Source of the DNA: Tropicimonas_B omnivorans
GTDB taxonomy: Bacteria; Pseudomonadota; Alphaproteobacteria; Rhodobacterales; Rhodobacteraceae
Assembly: GCF_031846565.1 (NCBI RefSeq)
Contig: NZ_JAVRHL010000001.1
Location: 1-64,000, forward strand
Reading direction: 5' to 3'
Length of the DNA: 64,000 nucleotides
Below, in pieces: positions 17,370 to 26,511 of the stretch (position 1 is the stretch's first letter; every line of letters starts with the position of its first letter). The notes under the pieces are model-generated. The model worked only from the letters and a program-made list of their open reading frames with translations. It was not told the origin of the DNA and did not search any database. A program made the position numbers and the translations under genes.

Positions 17370-19094
17370 TCAGCCGAAGATCCCGTGACAGAACCACCCC
17401 GCGGACATCGTGTCTCCATGGGCGAAGTAGATCCAGATGCTGTCTCCCGTCTCGGCCTCCACCCGCCAGTAATCGCGGAACCCGCTTCGCCAGTCAGGAT
17501 GGTCCCACCACCATTCCGGACAGATCCGCTCGCTCTGGGACTGATCCTTCGCGACGAGGGTCCGCCCCCGCCAGCGAAACTGGCCGGGGGCTGCGTTGGG
17601 AGCGGGGGGCACGACCCGGCCGGCCGGCAGGTGAACAGGCTCCGGCGGAAAGAGGATCAGGGGCCGCGGATGGACCGTGCAGGGTTGCCAGGCTTCCGCC
17701 GGAAAGGCCCAGGCCGCGGCGATGATCTGGCCGCTGCGCTCGGGCAGGTAGCTGTCTCCCGGGACAACGCGGGTGATTTCCTCGAGACCGACCCGAACGC
17801 CGATCCGGCTGACAAGCTCGGGAAACTCGGCATCGGGCTTCGCCGGCAAAGGGTCCGGCGCAGTCGCCCCCCTGCCCGCCATGCGCGCAGGAGATTCCGC
17901 GGTTCCGCCGCCTTGCGCCGCAACCGGATGCCGCACCTGCTCCTTGCGCAGCACCTCCGTTTCAGGCGCCTCGAGCCGCATCGCGTCGACCCCCGGGCCG
18001 GCATCGATATCGCTCAGCCGCATCGCCAGGAGGGGGCGGATCCGGATCGGCTCGTCCGAGGGCCGGGCAAGGCGAACCTCGACCTGCCCGGAGGTGTGAT
18101 CACAGCGGAAAAGCCGAAGCACGATGCGCCGCGCACCGCGGCCCCGATCCGCCAGCCTGTCGCACAAGGCAAGCAGCAGCCGGTCGAGTCCCGCCAGGAT
18201 ATCCGCCTCCAGTCCGATCGGCTCGGGCAGTGACAGCCGGGCGGAAAAGGGGGCATCGGGGGCGATCGGCGAAAGAGGCTCGGGCGCGAGCCCGAACGCC
18301 TGATCGAGACGCAGGCCGATTTCCGGCCCGAACCGCCTGGCCACCGCTCCCCGGGGCTGACCCGCGAGATCCTCGATCCGCCGCAATCCCAGCCGCGCAA
18401 GCTGCTCCAGGATCGGATCCGGCAGCCTCAATGCGGCGACAGGAAGCGCGGCGAGCGCCGCCCGCATTCCCCCCGGCGGAACGATGGGAGACCCGCCCCG
18501 CGGGGCACTTTCGTTCATGTCCCCAACGCCCCTGCTCCTCCGGCGCGCCGCTCTCGAGCGGGTCGCCCGGGCCTCCTGATCGATCGCATCGCCGTTTCGC
18601 AAGGGTCCCGCCGCGCGCGCATGGAACCGGGCCACCGCCCAGGCTGTGCCGTGCGTGTCGGCGATCCCCGCGCAGACGCTCAACGCCACTTCAGCGCAAT
18701 CGGCCCGAACCTGGCGCAGAAGCGCCTCTTCACCGCCGAAAAGGTGGGCGCAGCCGCTGAGATCGATGGCGAGGCCATCTGGCGGCGCCAGCGCGACCCA
18801 GGGCGAATAGCGCCCGGCCCAGCGCGCAAGATGCCGCAGGAACGCGGCCTCGGCCTTGGGCTCCGAGGGACGGGTCACGAGATCCGGGCACAAGGCACGC
18901 GCATCGCGAAGTGACTGGCCGGGGGACAGTCCGGCCGCGCTTGCCGCCTCGGACAGCGAGTCGATGATCTGCGTGTTTCCGGTTTCCCGGATTACGGCGA
19001 GCGCCGTTGTAGGTCGCGCCCGCTCCAGGCGGAGCAGGCGTTCCGCTCCCATCCGGGGGAACCACAAGGAGAGGATCCGGCGCGCGGAAGGCAT
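17370..19094 (-). CDS. imuB: Y-family DNA polymerase-like protein ImuB (SOS mutasome)
   Basis: About 574 residues. It begins RRILSLWFPRMGAERLLR and carries the little-finger, helix-hairpin-helix and long C-terminal region of ImuB. ImuB is the inactive Y-family adaptor that links DnaE2 and the beta clamp in damage-induced mutagenesis. A low-complexity Arg-rich insertion (ARATRSRAARRRSRGVGD) interrupts the middle. ATG at 19094 is preferred to a GTG at 19127 because a LexA-type box covers that GTG. Unlike the usual imuA-imuB-dnaE2 cassette, neither imuA nor dnaE2 is adjacent. Confidence 0.88.
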   Translation of the reverse strand: MPSARRILSLWFPRMGAERLLRLERARPTTALAVIRETGNTQIIDSLSEAASAAGLSPGQSLRDARALCPDLVTRPSEPKAEAAFLRHLARWAGRYSPWVALAPPDGLAIDLSGCAHLFGGEEALLRQVRADCAEVALSVCAGIADTHGTAWAVARFHARAAGPLRNGDAIDQEARATRSRAARRRSRGVGDMNESAPRGGSPIVPPGGMRAALAALPVAALRLPDPILEQLARLGLRRIEDLAGQPRGAVARRFGPEIGLRLDQAFGLAPEPLSPIAPDAPFSARLSLPEPIGLEADILAGLDRLLLALCDRLADRGRGARRIVLRLFRCDHTSGQVEVRLARPSDEPIRIRPLLAMRLSDIDAGPGVDAMRLEAPETEVLRKEQVRHPVAAQGGGTAESPARMAGRGATAPDPLPAKPDAEFPELVSRIGVRVGLEEITRVVPGDSYLPERSGQIIAAAWAFPAEAWQPCTVHPRPLILFPPEPVHLPAGRVVPPAPNAAPGQFRWRGRTLVAKDQSQSERICPEWWWDHPDWRSGFRDYWRVEAETGDSIWIYFAHGDTMSAGWFCHGIFG

Positions 19095-19110
19095 CTGCGG
19101 GTGGCCACTT

Positions 19111-19125
19111 GTTCGCCATTTGTTC
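19111..19125 (-). promoter_or_regulatory. LexA (SOS) box in front of imuB
   Basis: GTTC-GCCATTT-GTTC, an exact GTTC-N7-GTTC direct repeat with an AT-rich centre, the LexA-binding form known in alphaproteobacteria. It lies 17 bp upstream of the chosen imuB start, where a repressor would block transcription. Confidence 0.75.
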
Positions 19126-19165
19126 ACGCTTCACCGGTAAGGTGAGTCGCAGCCGAAGTCGAGTC

Positions 19166-19930
19166 TCAGCGGGGGACGGCGACGCCGATCATCGGGCCGA
19201 GGCGCCAGCCCGGGTCGGACCGGCCGATGGACGGAGCATGGAGGCGGGAGACCTTGCCGTCGAGATACAGGGCATTCGGCACGCCCAGCCTGTCCCGGAA
19301 CAGGCGGCCGAAGTCGTGGAAGTTCACGCGCGCATCGGAGATGGCGAACCACACCGTGGTTCCATCCTCGGAGACGCCGACGCCGTTGCGAATATGCCGG
19401 CTGTCGCCTCCCTCGATGAAGCGCGGGTGCAGGGCGCCATCGATGACGAGCATCGGCCCGGACTGGGTGGCGAAACGGCAGGATGGCGGGTCCTCGGCAA
19501 ACGCACGGCTTTCGATGACGCCGGCTCCCTCCTCGGTGAGGCAGAACACGCCGTTCGGCAGGAGGCCGAAATTGCCGGGGCCCTCGGACGTGACGATCGG
19601 CGCTTTCTCCGCTCCGTCCTCGATGAGCAGGCCCACGGCACGGCGATCGCCGTGATACATGCCGGCATTCATGGCGAGGGCCAGCGTCCGGCCCTCTTCG
19701 GCCAGCATCGTATCGACGGAGGAGAAGCCGCCGTAGATCCCGTCCTTCGCGTCGCTGTAGAAGACGCGGATGTCGTCCGATCCGACATCGGCGCGGCAAA
19801 CGGTGTAGGGCGCATCCTCGAAGGTGATCCGCTCACAGGACACCTCCGCCGAAGCGCCGCGGGAAAACAGGATCGGCACCAGAAGGGCGCCGAGGAGCAG
19901 GAGAACCCGGCGGCCCGGGCGATCAGCCAT
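19166..19930 (-). CDS. Exported phosphodiester glycosidase-family protein (NAGPA-like)
   Basis: 254 residues. A signal peptide (MADRPGRR, then LLLLGALLVPILF, cut near 30) leads into a NAGPA-type domain. Conserved pieces are LAMNAGMYHGDRRAVGL, LPNGVFCL, FATQSGPMLV, and RNGVGVSEDGTTVWFAIS. Relatives remove phosphodiester-linked sugars or N-acetylglucosamine from glycans; the target here is unknown. Its ATG overlaps the rbfA stop by 8 nt (ATGGCTGA), so it is translationally coupled to rbfA, a pairing with no obvious functional logic. Confidence 0.85.
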   Translation of the reverse strand: MADRPGRRVLLLLGALLVPILFSRGASAEVSCERITFEDAPYTVCRADVGSDDIRVFYSDAKDGIYGGFSSVDTMLAEEGRTLALAMNAGMYHGDRRAVGLLIEDGAEKAPIVTSEGPGNFGLLPNGVFCLTEEGAGVIESRAFAEDPPSCRFATQSGPMLVIDGALHPRFIEGGDSRHIRNGVGVSEDGTTVWFAISDARVNFHDFGRLFRDRLGVPNALYLDGKVSRLHAPSIGRSDPGWRLGPMIGVAVPR

Positions 19931-20375
19931 GCTCGGGGCCCGTATCGGCCGGACCGGAGGCCTCATCCTCGTCCTCGGGGGCCTCGACGTCGCGGCGGAC
20001 CACGTCGCTATCGAAGAGCGCGCGGGTCCGGTCCATCTGATCGAAGGTTTCATCGAGGGAGAACCGCAACTCCGGCGAGAACTTCAACGTCATCTCCTTG
20101 GAGACGGCACGTCGAAGCTCGGCCCGGTTTCGCCGCAGCGCCGCCAGGGCCTCCTCGGCGCCCCGCCCGCCAAGGGGAAGGACAAACGCCGTCGCGACCT
20201 TCAGGTCAGGCGAGGTGCGCACCTCGCCGACGGTGATCGACAGCCTTTGCAGCTCCGGATCGTGAATGTCGCCGCGCGCCAACACGTCCGACAGCGTACG
20301 GCGGATGAGCTCGCCGACGCGAAGCTGTCTTTGCGACGGGCCCCCGCCATGCTCGTTGAATCTGGATCGTCCCAT
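19923..20375 (-). CDS. rbfA: 30S ribosome-binding factor RbfA
   Basis: 150 residues. It starts MGRSRF and has the KH-like RbfA core: RVGELIRRTLSDVL, HDPELQRLSITVGEVRTSPD, LKVATAFVLPLGG, and SPELRFSLDETFDQ. RbfA binds the 16S rRNA 5' helix region during late 30S maturation and cold adaptation. A C-terminal acidic tail (VEAPEDEDEASG) extends it about 20 residues past E. coli RbfA, as is usual in alphaproteobacteria. It is divergent from dapB and coupled to the downstream glycosidase. Confidence 0.93.
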   Translation of the reverse strand: MGRSRFNEHGGGPSQRQLRVGELIRRTLSDVLARGDIHDPELQRLSITVGEVRTSPDLKVATAFVLPLGGRGAEEALAALRRNRAELRRAVSKEMTLKFSPELRFSLDETFDQMDRTRALFDSDVVRRDVEAPEDEDEASGPADTGPEHG

Positions 20376-20712
20376 GGAGGCACACCTAGGCAGGGCGGCC
20401 GCCCCGCGCAAGCGGATGCCGTCCAGCGGGCGGCCCCGCGGGCCCAATAAGGGTCGGAGACGGACGCCGGGACAATGTCCCGGACGCGAAAGCGCACCCG
20501 CGCGGCAACGAGAAGATGACACCGAGGCACCATCCCCGTGACCGGGGGAGGCTCGAGCGGTCCCGGCTACGGTCGTTGCGGCAGGAGGGATGTCCGCTTC
20601 GCAGAGCCTCGCCGGGCGCCAGGGCGCCTCGGTGCCCCCCACACCGCGCATCACCTTTGCGCGGGGCGCGTTGCCGGTCTATGCGGGACCCACTCAGTGA
20701 TGGAGACGACAC
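20376..20712. promoter_or_regulatory. rbfA-dapB divergent intergenic region with a 17-bp palindrome
   Basis: 337 bp without a supportable gene. The notable element is CCGGGACA-A-TGTCCCGG at 20467-20483, with two perfect 8-bp arms around one base. It may be an operator for one or both divergent genes. GC-rich inverted segments around 20620-20640 look incidental. Confidence 0.5.
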
Positions 20713-21522
20713 ATGGCCGGAGATCTACCGGGAATCGTAGTGGCCGGAGCGTCGGGCCGGATGGGCCGGATGCTCCTGCAAGTACTGTCGGAAGAGCCGA
20801 ATCTCCGCATCGCCGGAGCCCTGGAGCGGCCGGGTCATGACTGGATCGGGAGCGATGCCGGCGAGGCGATGGGAGGCGCTCCGCTCGGCGTCACCGTGAC
20901 CGACGATCCGCTCGAAGCGATGGCCTCCGCACAAGGCGTGATCGACTTCACCGCCCCCGCCGCGACGATCGAGATGGCGGATCTCGCGGCACAGGCGCGC
21001 GCGGTCCACGTAATCGGCACGACGGGCCTCTCCGCCGAGGACATCGCGCGGATCGATGCGGCGGCGCGCCATGCCGTCATCGTGCGCGCCGGCAACATGA
21101 GCCTCGGGGTCAACCTGCTCGTTCAGCTTGCGAAACAGGCGGCCGCGTCGCTCGAGGGATGGGACGTGGAGATTGTCGAGGCGCACCACCACCACAAGGT
21201 GGACGCGCCATCGGGGACGGCGCTCATGCTGGGCGAAGCCGCCGCCGAGGGGCGCGGGCAGGATCTGGAGAAGGTGTACCGCGCCGCGCGTGACGGGATA
21301 ACGGGCCCGCGCGAGGCCGGGACCATCGGCTTCTCGGCGATCCGCGCAGGCGACATCGTCGGTGAGCACGACGTCATCCTGGCCGGTCAGGGCGAGCGCG
21401 TCGTTCTGCGGCACGTGGCGACGGACCGGGCGATCTTCGCGCGGGGCGCCGTTCGGGCCGCGCTCTGGGGCCAGTCACAAGGGCCCGGCCACTATTCGAT
21501 GGCGGACGTCCTGGGGCTCTGA
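20713..21522 (+). CDS. dapB: 4-hydroxy-tetrahydrodipicolinate reductase
   Basis: 269 residues, the family length. NAD(P) loop GASGRMG (12-18) and the catalytic segment EAHHHHKVDAPSGTAL (157-172) with His-His and Lys162. It catalyses the second committed step of lysine/meso-diaminopimelate synthesis, downstream of asd (2747). The gene is divergent from rbfA and ends 14 bp from the convergent DUF1674 gene. Confidence 0.96.
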   Translation: MAGDLPGIVVAGASGRMGRMLLQVLSEEPNLRIAGALERPGHDWIGSDAGEAMGGAPLGVTVTDDPLEAMASAQGVIDFTAPAATIEMADLAAQARAVHVIGTTGLSAEDIARIDAAARHAVIVRAGNMSLGVNLLVQLAKQAAASLEGWDVEIVEAHHHHKVDAPSGTALMLGEAAAEGRGQDLEKVYRAARDGITGPREAGTIGFSAIRAGDIVGEHDVILAGQGERVVLRHVATDRAIFARGAVRAALWGQSQGPGHYSMADVLGL

Positions 21523-21536
21523 CGCCAGCAGCGACG

Positions 21537-21722
21537 TCAGAAGTCGACAGCGATTCCCTTGCGCTCCCAGTCGCCGTAGCGAACGGGTTCGGGGCCGTTG
21601 CGGCCACCGAGCTCCGGGGGCAAGTCGGGCCCATTGTCCTTCTCGCGGCGTTCGGCCGCCTCGGCGAGGGCACGGCGCGCGGCGTCGGGAAGCTCCGGAC
21701 GGGTCTCTGGCGTATCGGTCAT
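21537..21722 (-). CDS. DUF1674 protein, SdhAF4-like succinate dehydrogenase assembly factor
   Basis: 61 residues. The C-terminus GPEPVRYGDWERKGIAVDF is the conserved DUF1674/SDHAF4 motif. In mitochondria and alphaproteobacteria this small protein binds flavinylated SdhA and helps succinate dehydrogenase assemble. The acidic, Ala/Glu-rich N-terminus is typical and probably disordered. ATG 21722 has GGAAGGA 5 nt upstream. The gene lies between dapB and the divergent rsmB. Function is by family only. Confidence 0.85.
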   Translation of the reverse strand: MTDTPETRPELPDAARRALAEAAERREKDNGPDLPPELGGRNGPEPVRYGDWERKGIAVDF

Positions 21723-21811
21723 GACGTCCTTCCGCCCCATCAGGGCAACTTGCGGCAGGGATGCCCCTAATATACGCCGCGCAGACCACCGTGCAACGAG
21801 GCCCGAGGCAA

Positions 21812-23080
21812 ATGTCACAGAGCGCGAAAGCCGTTCAGGACCCGCGGGCGCTCGCCCTGACCCTGATCGCAGGCGTCGAGCGGGACCGCCGCAGTCTCGC
21901 CGATCTTGAGGCAGAAGCCCCCTACAAAGACGCCCCGCCCGAGGTGCGCGCCCGCGCCGGGCGGCTGGCCCGGCAGACGCTGCGCCTGTCCTCCCGCGCC
22001 GATGCCGCGCTCGGCCCGTTTCTCGCGCGGCCTCCACGCCCCGAGATCCGGGATATCCTGCGGCTTGCCGCGACCGAGCTGATGGTCGACGGCAGCGCAC
22101 CTCATGGTGTCGTGAGCGAGGCGGTGACGCTGGCGAAGAGGCGGCAGCCCCGTGCCAGCGGCATGGTGAACGCGGTCCTGCGCAAGCTGGCCGCTGACGG
22201 ACGCCAAGGCTGGGACAAGGCTCCGCCGAAGCGCCTGCCGGGCTGGCTGCGCGGCCGGCTCTCCGCTGCCTATGGCAATGCCCGCGTGGCGAAGATGGAA
22301 GCGATTTTCGAGGCCACCCCGCCGGTGGACGTGACCCCGCGCGGCCCGGATGCGACCCTGCCCGAGGGGGAGATCCTGCCGACGGGCTCGCTTCGGCTCG
22401 CGGCGCCGGGCCGGATTTCCGCGCTTCCCGGCTATGATGACGGCGCCTGGTGGGTGCAGGATGCGGCGGCGGCCCTCCCCGCGCGCCTTCTCGACGCACA
22501 GCCGGGCGAGCGGGTGCTGGACCTCTGCGCGGCCCCCGGCGGCAAGACGCTTCAGCTGGCGGCGACGGGGGCATCGGTGACGGCGCTCGATGTGTCGGAT
22601 CAGCGACTGGGCCGCCTGCGGGACAACCTTGCGCGGACGGGCCTCGCCGCGGAGATCGTCGTGGCGGATGGGGCGGCCTGGCAACCGGAGGACGGGTTCG
22701 ACGCGATCCTGCTCGACGCCCCCTGCTCTGCGACCGGCACGATCCGGCGGCACCCGGACCTGCCCTACATCAAGAGCGCCGCACAGGTCAGCGAGCTGGC
22801 CGCGCTGCAGACGGCTCTCCTGGAGCGGGCGGCGGAGATGTTGCGGCCCGGCGGCCGGCTCGTGGTCTGTACCTGTTCGCTCCTGCCGCAGGAGGGCGAG
22901 GACCTCGCCGTGCCCGCGTCCCTCGTGCCCAACCCCGAGGCGATGGACCGCGTCCCCGGCCTCGAGGCGGCCTGGACCGCGCGCCCCGGCGCCTTGCGGA
23001 TCACGCCGGAAAGCTGGGCGGAAAAAGTCGGCATCGACGGCTTCTGGATCGCGGCCTACCGCAAGCCGGGCGGCGCATAA
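21812..23080 (+). CDS. rsmB: RsmB-family 16S rRNA (cytosine-C5) methyltransferase
   Basis: 422 residues. An N-terminal NusB-like helical domain (about 10-130) is followed by a SAM methyltransferase domain with LDLCAAPGGKT (about 236-246). The two RNA m5C catalytic cysteines are in DAPCSATGTI (Cys305) and CTCSLLPQEGE (Cys355). Relatives methylate C967 of 16S rRNA. ATG 21812 (MSQSAKA) is used, with GAGG just upstream; an earlier ATG at 21761 lacks ribosome-site spacing. It heads the run rsmB-heparinase-purH-lspA. Confidence 0.92.
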   Translation: MSQSAKAVQDPRALALTLIAGVERDRRSLADLEAEAPYKDAPPEVRARAGRLARQTLRLSSRADAALGPFLARPPRPEIRDILRLAATELMVDGSAPHGVVSEAVTLAKRRQPRASGMVNAVLRKLAADGRQGWDKAPPKRLPGWLRGRLSAAYGNARVAKMEAIFEATPPVDVTPRGPDATLPEGEILPTGSLRLAAPGRISALPGYDDGAWWVQDAAAALPARLLDAQPGERVLDLCAAPGGKTLQLAATGASVTALDVSDQRLGRLRDNLARTGLAAEIVVADGAAWQPEDGFDAILLDAPCSATGTIRRHPDLPYIKSAAQVSELAALQTALLERAAEMLRPGGRLVVCTCSLLPQEGEDLAVPASLVPNPEAMDRVPGLEAAWTARPGALRITPESWAEKVGIDGFWIAAYRKPGGA

Positions 23081-23175
23081 GTCACAGGAGCGGGGCAAAG
23101 CCGCACCCTTCCGGTGACAGCCCGCGCGGCGCTTCCTAGGGTCCGCCGACAGCGTACAGACTGACCGGGGGAGCG

Positions 23176-24912
23176 ATGCCGGAGGAAGCGAAGGCAGGTG
23201 AGACTTGGGCCGTGCGGCGAACGCGCTGGCTGAACCGTCTGCATGCCCGCCGCGCGGCGCGCACCCCGCCCCCGGACAGCTTCGACAGCGTCAGCGAGCC
23301 ACGGATGATCGGCTCCGTCGCTCTCGGCCGTCAGCTTCTTGCCGGCGACTTTCTCTTCGCGGGCCATTTCGTCGAAGCGCCGGACACGGCGATCTGGGAT
23401 ATCGAGGCGCCTGGTCCCGGCTTCGAGAGCGCGCGGCAGGGATTCGGCTGGCTCGACGATCTGGCGGCGCTCGGCGATGCGCGGGCGCGGCGCGCGGCGC
23501 AGGACTGGACATGGGGCTGGATCGCCCGGCACGGCACCGGACGCGCGGAGGGCTGGACGCCGGAGCTCGCCGGGCGGCGGCTGGTGCGATGGCTCCAGCA
23601 CGCACCGTTCCTGCTCCGCGGTCAGACCGCCACCCGGCGGCGGGAGTTCCTCGCATCGCTTGCCGGACAGACGGCCTTCGTGTCGAAGAGATGGAGCGCG
23701 GCGCCGAGCGGACGGCCGCGGATCGAGGCCCTGTGCGGGCTGATCCTGTCGGCACTGTCGCAGGCGGGCACGGCGGCCCGGATGGATCCGGCGCTGCGCG
23801 GTCTGGCGAAGGAGTGCGGCCGGCAGATCGACGCGGGCGGCGCCCTCCGCAGCCGCAATCCCGAGGAGCTGCTGGACGTCTTCACCCTCCTGTCGTGGAC
23901 ATCGCAGGCGCTCGAGGACGCCGGCCGGCCGCCGCCGGGCGCCCTGACCCAGGCCCTGGAGCGAAGCGCGCCCGTCCTCCGGGCGCTGCGCCACGCCGAT
24001 GGGGGGCTGGCACGGTTTCATGGCGGCGGACGCGGCGCCGAAGGGCGTCTCGATCTCGCCCTGTCCGCATGGGGCCGCCGCACCGCGCCTTCCGAGGGTC
24101 CCGCGATGGGGTATGCCCGCCTCGCGGCCGGTCGAACCTCCGTCATCATGGATGCGGCTCCGCCCCCTGGCGGGCCGGACGGCCACGCCTCGACCCTTGC
24201 CTTCGAGCTGTCTTCGGGACGTCGGCCGCTGATCGTCAATTGCGGCTCCGGCGCGACGTTCGGAGAGACGTGGCGGCGCGCCGGGCGGTCGACCCAGAGC
24301 CATTCGACGCTGGGGCTCGATGGCGTCTGGTCCTCCCGCCTCGCCGCGGGCTCCGCGGGCGACGAGCTGCGCCACCGCCCCGGCGAGGTCCGGCTCCAGC
24401 GCGGGGGCACGGCCGGCGAGCAGAAGATCGTGGCCGGGCATGACGGCTATATCGCGACCCACGGACTGACCCATGTGCGCACCCTCGTTCTCTCCCGGGA
24501 TGGACGGACGCTGACCGGGGAGGACACGCTCGGCGCGCTCAGCGAGGCGGACCGGGCGCTCCTCGAGAGGCGGCTGGGGGAGACGGGCACAGGCGGCGTG
24601 CCGTTCTCCGTGCGGTTCCACCTGCACCCCTCCGTCGAGGCGCGGATAGAGGGCGAGACCCTGACCCTCGAGCTCCCGAGCGGCGAGGTCTGGGTGTTCG
24701 AGCAGACGGGCGCGGACGGTATCAGCCTCGTGCCGTCCGTTTATCTCGAACGCGGGCGCCTGAAACCGCGGGCGACGCGTCAGATCGTCCTGCCGGGGCG
24801 AATCGGCGGGTCCGCGGCGCAGATCGGCTGGACCTTGGCGAAAGCGCACGGTACCCCCGCCGGCATCCGCGACCTCGCCGGTGGGGCTGAGGCCGATCTG
24901 AGCTGGGAGTAG
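23176..24912 (+). CDS. Heparinase II/III family protein
   Basis: 578 residues. The N-terminal part is an all-helical toroid, and the C-terminal part is a beta-sandwich with the heparinase II/III signature (SRWSAAPSG region, FHGGGRGAEGRLD, STLAFELSSGRRPLIVNCG). The family cleaves acidic polysaccharides by beta-elimination. This Rhodobacterales type has no clear signal peptide, so its location and substrate are uncertain. It sits 95 bp after rsmB and 6 bp before purH, a neighbourhood I recognise as usual in the order, so it is not part of the capsule locus. Confidence 0.85.
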   Translation: MPEEAKAGETWAVRRTRWLNRLHARRAARTPPPDSFDSVSEPRMIGSVALGRQLLAGDFLFAGHFVEAPDTAIWDIEAPGPGFESARQGFGWLDDLAALGDARARRAAQDWTWGWIARHGTGRAEGWTPELAGRRLVRWLQHAPFLLRGQTATRRREFLASLAGQTAFVSKRWSAAPSGRPRIEALCGLILSALSQAGTAARMDPALRGLAKECGRQIDAGGALRSRNPEELLDVFTLLSWTSQALEDAGRPPPGALTQALERSAPVLRALRHADGGLARFHGGGRGAEGRLDLALSAWGRRTAPSEGPAMGYARLAAGRTSVIMDAAPPPGGPDGHASTLAFELSSGRRPLIVNCGSGATFGETWRRAGRSTQSHSTLGLDGVWSSRLAAGSAGDELRHRPGEVRLQRGGTAGEQKIVAGHDGYIATHGLTHVRTLVLSRDGRTLTGEDTLGALSEADRALLERRLGETGTGGVPFSVRFHLHPSVEARIEGETLTLELPSGEVWVFEQTGADGISLVPSVYLERGRLKPRATRQIVLPGRIGGSAAQIGWTLAKAHGTPAGIRDLAGGAEADLSWE

Positions 24913-24918
24913 CCCGAC

Positions 24919-26505
24919 ATGGCCGACCTCATCCGCCCCGAACGGGCGCTGATTTCCGTTTCCGACAAGACCGGCCTCGAAGAGCTGGGCCGCGCGCTGA
25001 GCCGGCGCGGTGTCGAACTCGTCTCGACGGGAGGCACCGCGAAGGCGCTCCGCGCCGCCGGCCTCGAGGTGCGGGACGTGTCCGAGCTCACGGGCTTTCC
25101 GGAGATGATGGACGGCCGGGTGAAGACGCTGCACCCGATGGTCCATGGTGGCCTCCTGGCGCTCCGGGACGACGCCGGGCACACGGCTTCGATGGAAGAG
25201 CACGGCATCGCCCCCATCGATATCCTCGTGGTCAACCTCTACCCCTTCGAGGCGACCGTCGCGAAAGGCGCGGACTGGGATACCTGCATCGAGAACATCG
25301 ACATCGGCGGCCCGGCCATGCTGCGCGCGGCGGCGAAGAACCACGCCCATGTCGCCGTGGTGACGGATCCCGAGGATTACGGCGCCCTTCTGGAGGAGCT
25401 GGACGGACAGGACGGGGCAACGTCCTTCGCGTTCCGTCGCAACCTCGCCCAGATCACCTACGCCCGGACCGCGTCCTACGACGCCGCCGTCTCCACATGG
25501 ATGGCCGGCGCGATGAAGATCGAGGCGCCCCGCCGCCGGGCCTTCGCCGGCACCCTGGCCCAGACCATGCGCTACGGCGAGAACCCGCACCAGTCCGCCG
25601 CCTTCTACACCGACGGCTCCGAGCGCCCGGGCGTCGCCACGGCGAAGCAGCTTCAGGGCAAGGAGCTGTCCTACAACAACATCAACGACACGGATGCCGC
25701 CTTCGAGCTGGTCTCCGAATTCGCGGGCCAGGGCCCGGCCTGCGCCATCATCAAGCACGCCAATCCCTGTGGCGTCGCCGGCGGTGCCACCCTGGCGGAC
25801 GCCTATTCCCGTGCCTTCGACTGCGACCGCACGAGCGCCTTCGGCGGCATCGTCGCGCTCAACCGGCCGCTCGACGCCGAAACCGCCGCGGCCATCGCGG
25901 AGATCTTCACCGAGGTGGTCATCGCCCCCGGCGCGGACGACGCGGCGCGCGAGATCTTCGCCACGAAGAAGAATCTTCGCCTGCTGATCACGGACGGGCT
26001 GGCCGATCCCGCCGCCGCCGCGACCACGGTCAGGCAGGTCTCGGGCGGATACCTCGTCCAGGACCGGGACGCGCATCACCTCGACCCCGCCGGCCTCACC
26101 GTCGCGACGAAGCGCGCACCGTCGGAAGCGGAGATGGCCGACCTCATCTTCGCCTGGACCGTGGCGAAGCACGTCAAGTCGAACGCCATCGTCTATGCCA
26201 GGGACGGCGCGACCGTCGGCGTCGGCGCGGGCCAGATGAGCCGCGTGGATTCCACACGCATCGCCGCGCGAAAGGCCGAGGACATGGCCGAGGCGCTGGG
26301 TCTCTCCGAGCCGCCGACCCGCGGCTCCGTCGTCGCTTCCGACGCGTTCTTCCCCTTCCCGGACGGCCTTCTCGCCGCCGCCGAAGCCGGGGCGACGGCC
26401 GTCATTCAGCCGGGCGGTTCCATGCGGGACAAGGACGTGATCGCCGCGGCGGACGAGGCCGGGCTCGCCATGGTGCTGACGGGCGTCCGCCACTTCAGGC
26501 ACTGA
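24919..26505 (+). CDS. purH: Bifunctional AICAR transformylase/IMP cyclohydrolase
   Basis: 528 residues. The N-terminal IMP cyclohydrolase (MGS-like) domain has SVSDKTGLEELGRAL and STGGTAKALRAAG (about 10-45). The C-terminal AICAR formyltransferase domain has the IIKHANPCGVA motif with the catalytic Lys-His. It performs the last two steps of purine synthesis with 10-formyl-THF. Six bases separate it from the heparinase-like gene and six from lspA, indicating one operon. Confidence 0.97.
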   Translation: MADLIRPERALISVSDKTGLEELGRALSRRGVELVSTGGTAKALRAAGLEVRDVSELTGFPEMMDGRVKTLHPMVHGGLLALRDDAGHTASMEEHGIAPIDILVVNLYPFEATVAKGADWDTCIENIDIGGPAMLRAAAKNHAHVAVVTDPEDYGALLEELDGQDGATSFAFRRNLAQITYARTASYDAAVSTWMAGAMKIEAPRRRAFAGTLAQTMRYGENPHQSAAFYTDGSERPGVATAKQLQGKELSYNNINDTDAAFELVSEFAGQGPACAIIKHANPCGVAGGATLADAYSRAFDCDRTSAFGGIVALNRPLDAETAAAIAEIFTEVVIAPGADDAAREIFATKKNLRLLITDGLADPAAAATTVRQVSGGYLVQDRDAHHLDPAGLTVATKRAPSEAEMADLIFAWTVAKHVKSNAIVYARDGATVGVGAGQMSRVDSTRIAARKAEDMAEALGLSEPPTRGSVVASDAFFPFPDGLLAAAEAGATAVIQPGGSMRDKDVIAAADEAGLAMVLTGVRHFRH

Positions 26506-26511
26506 CGCCCC

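Noticed and set aside
19095..19127. Upstream GTG start for imuB (33 bp longer).
   Set aside because: The LexA-type box covers this GTG and no ribosome site precedes it.
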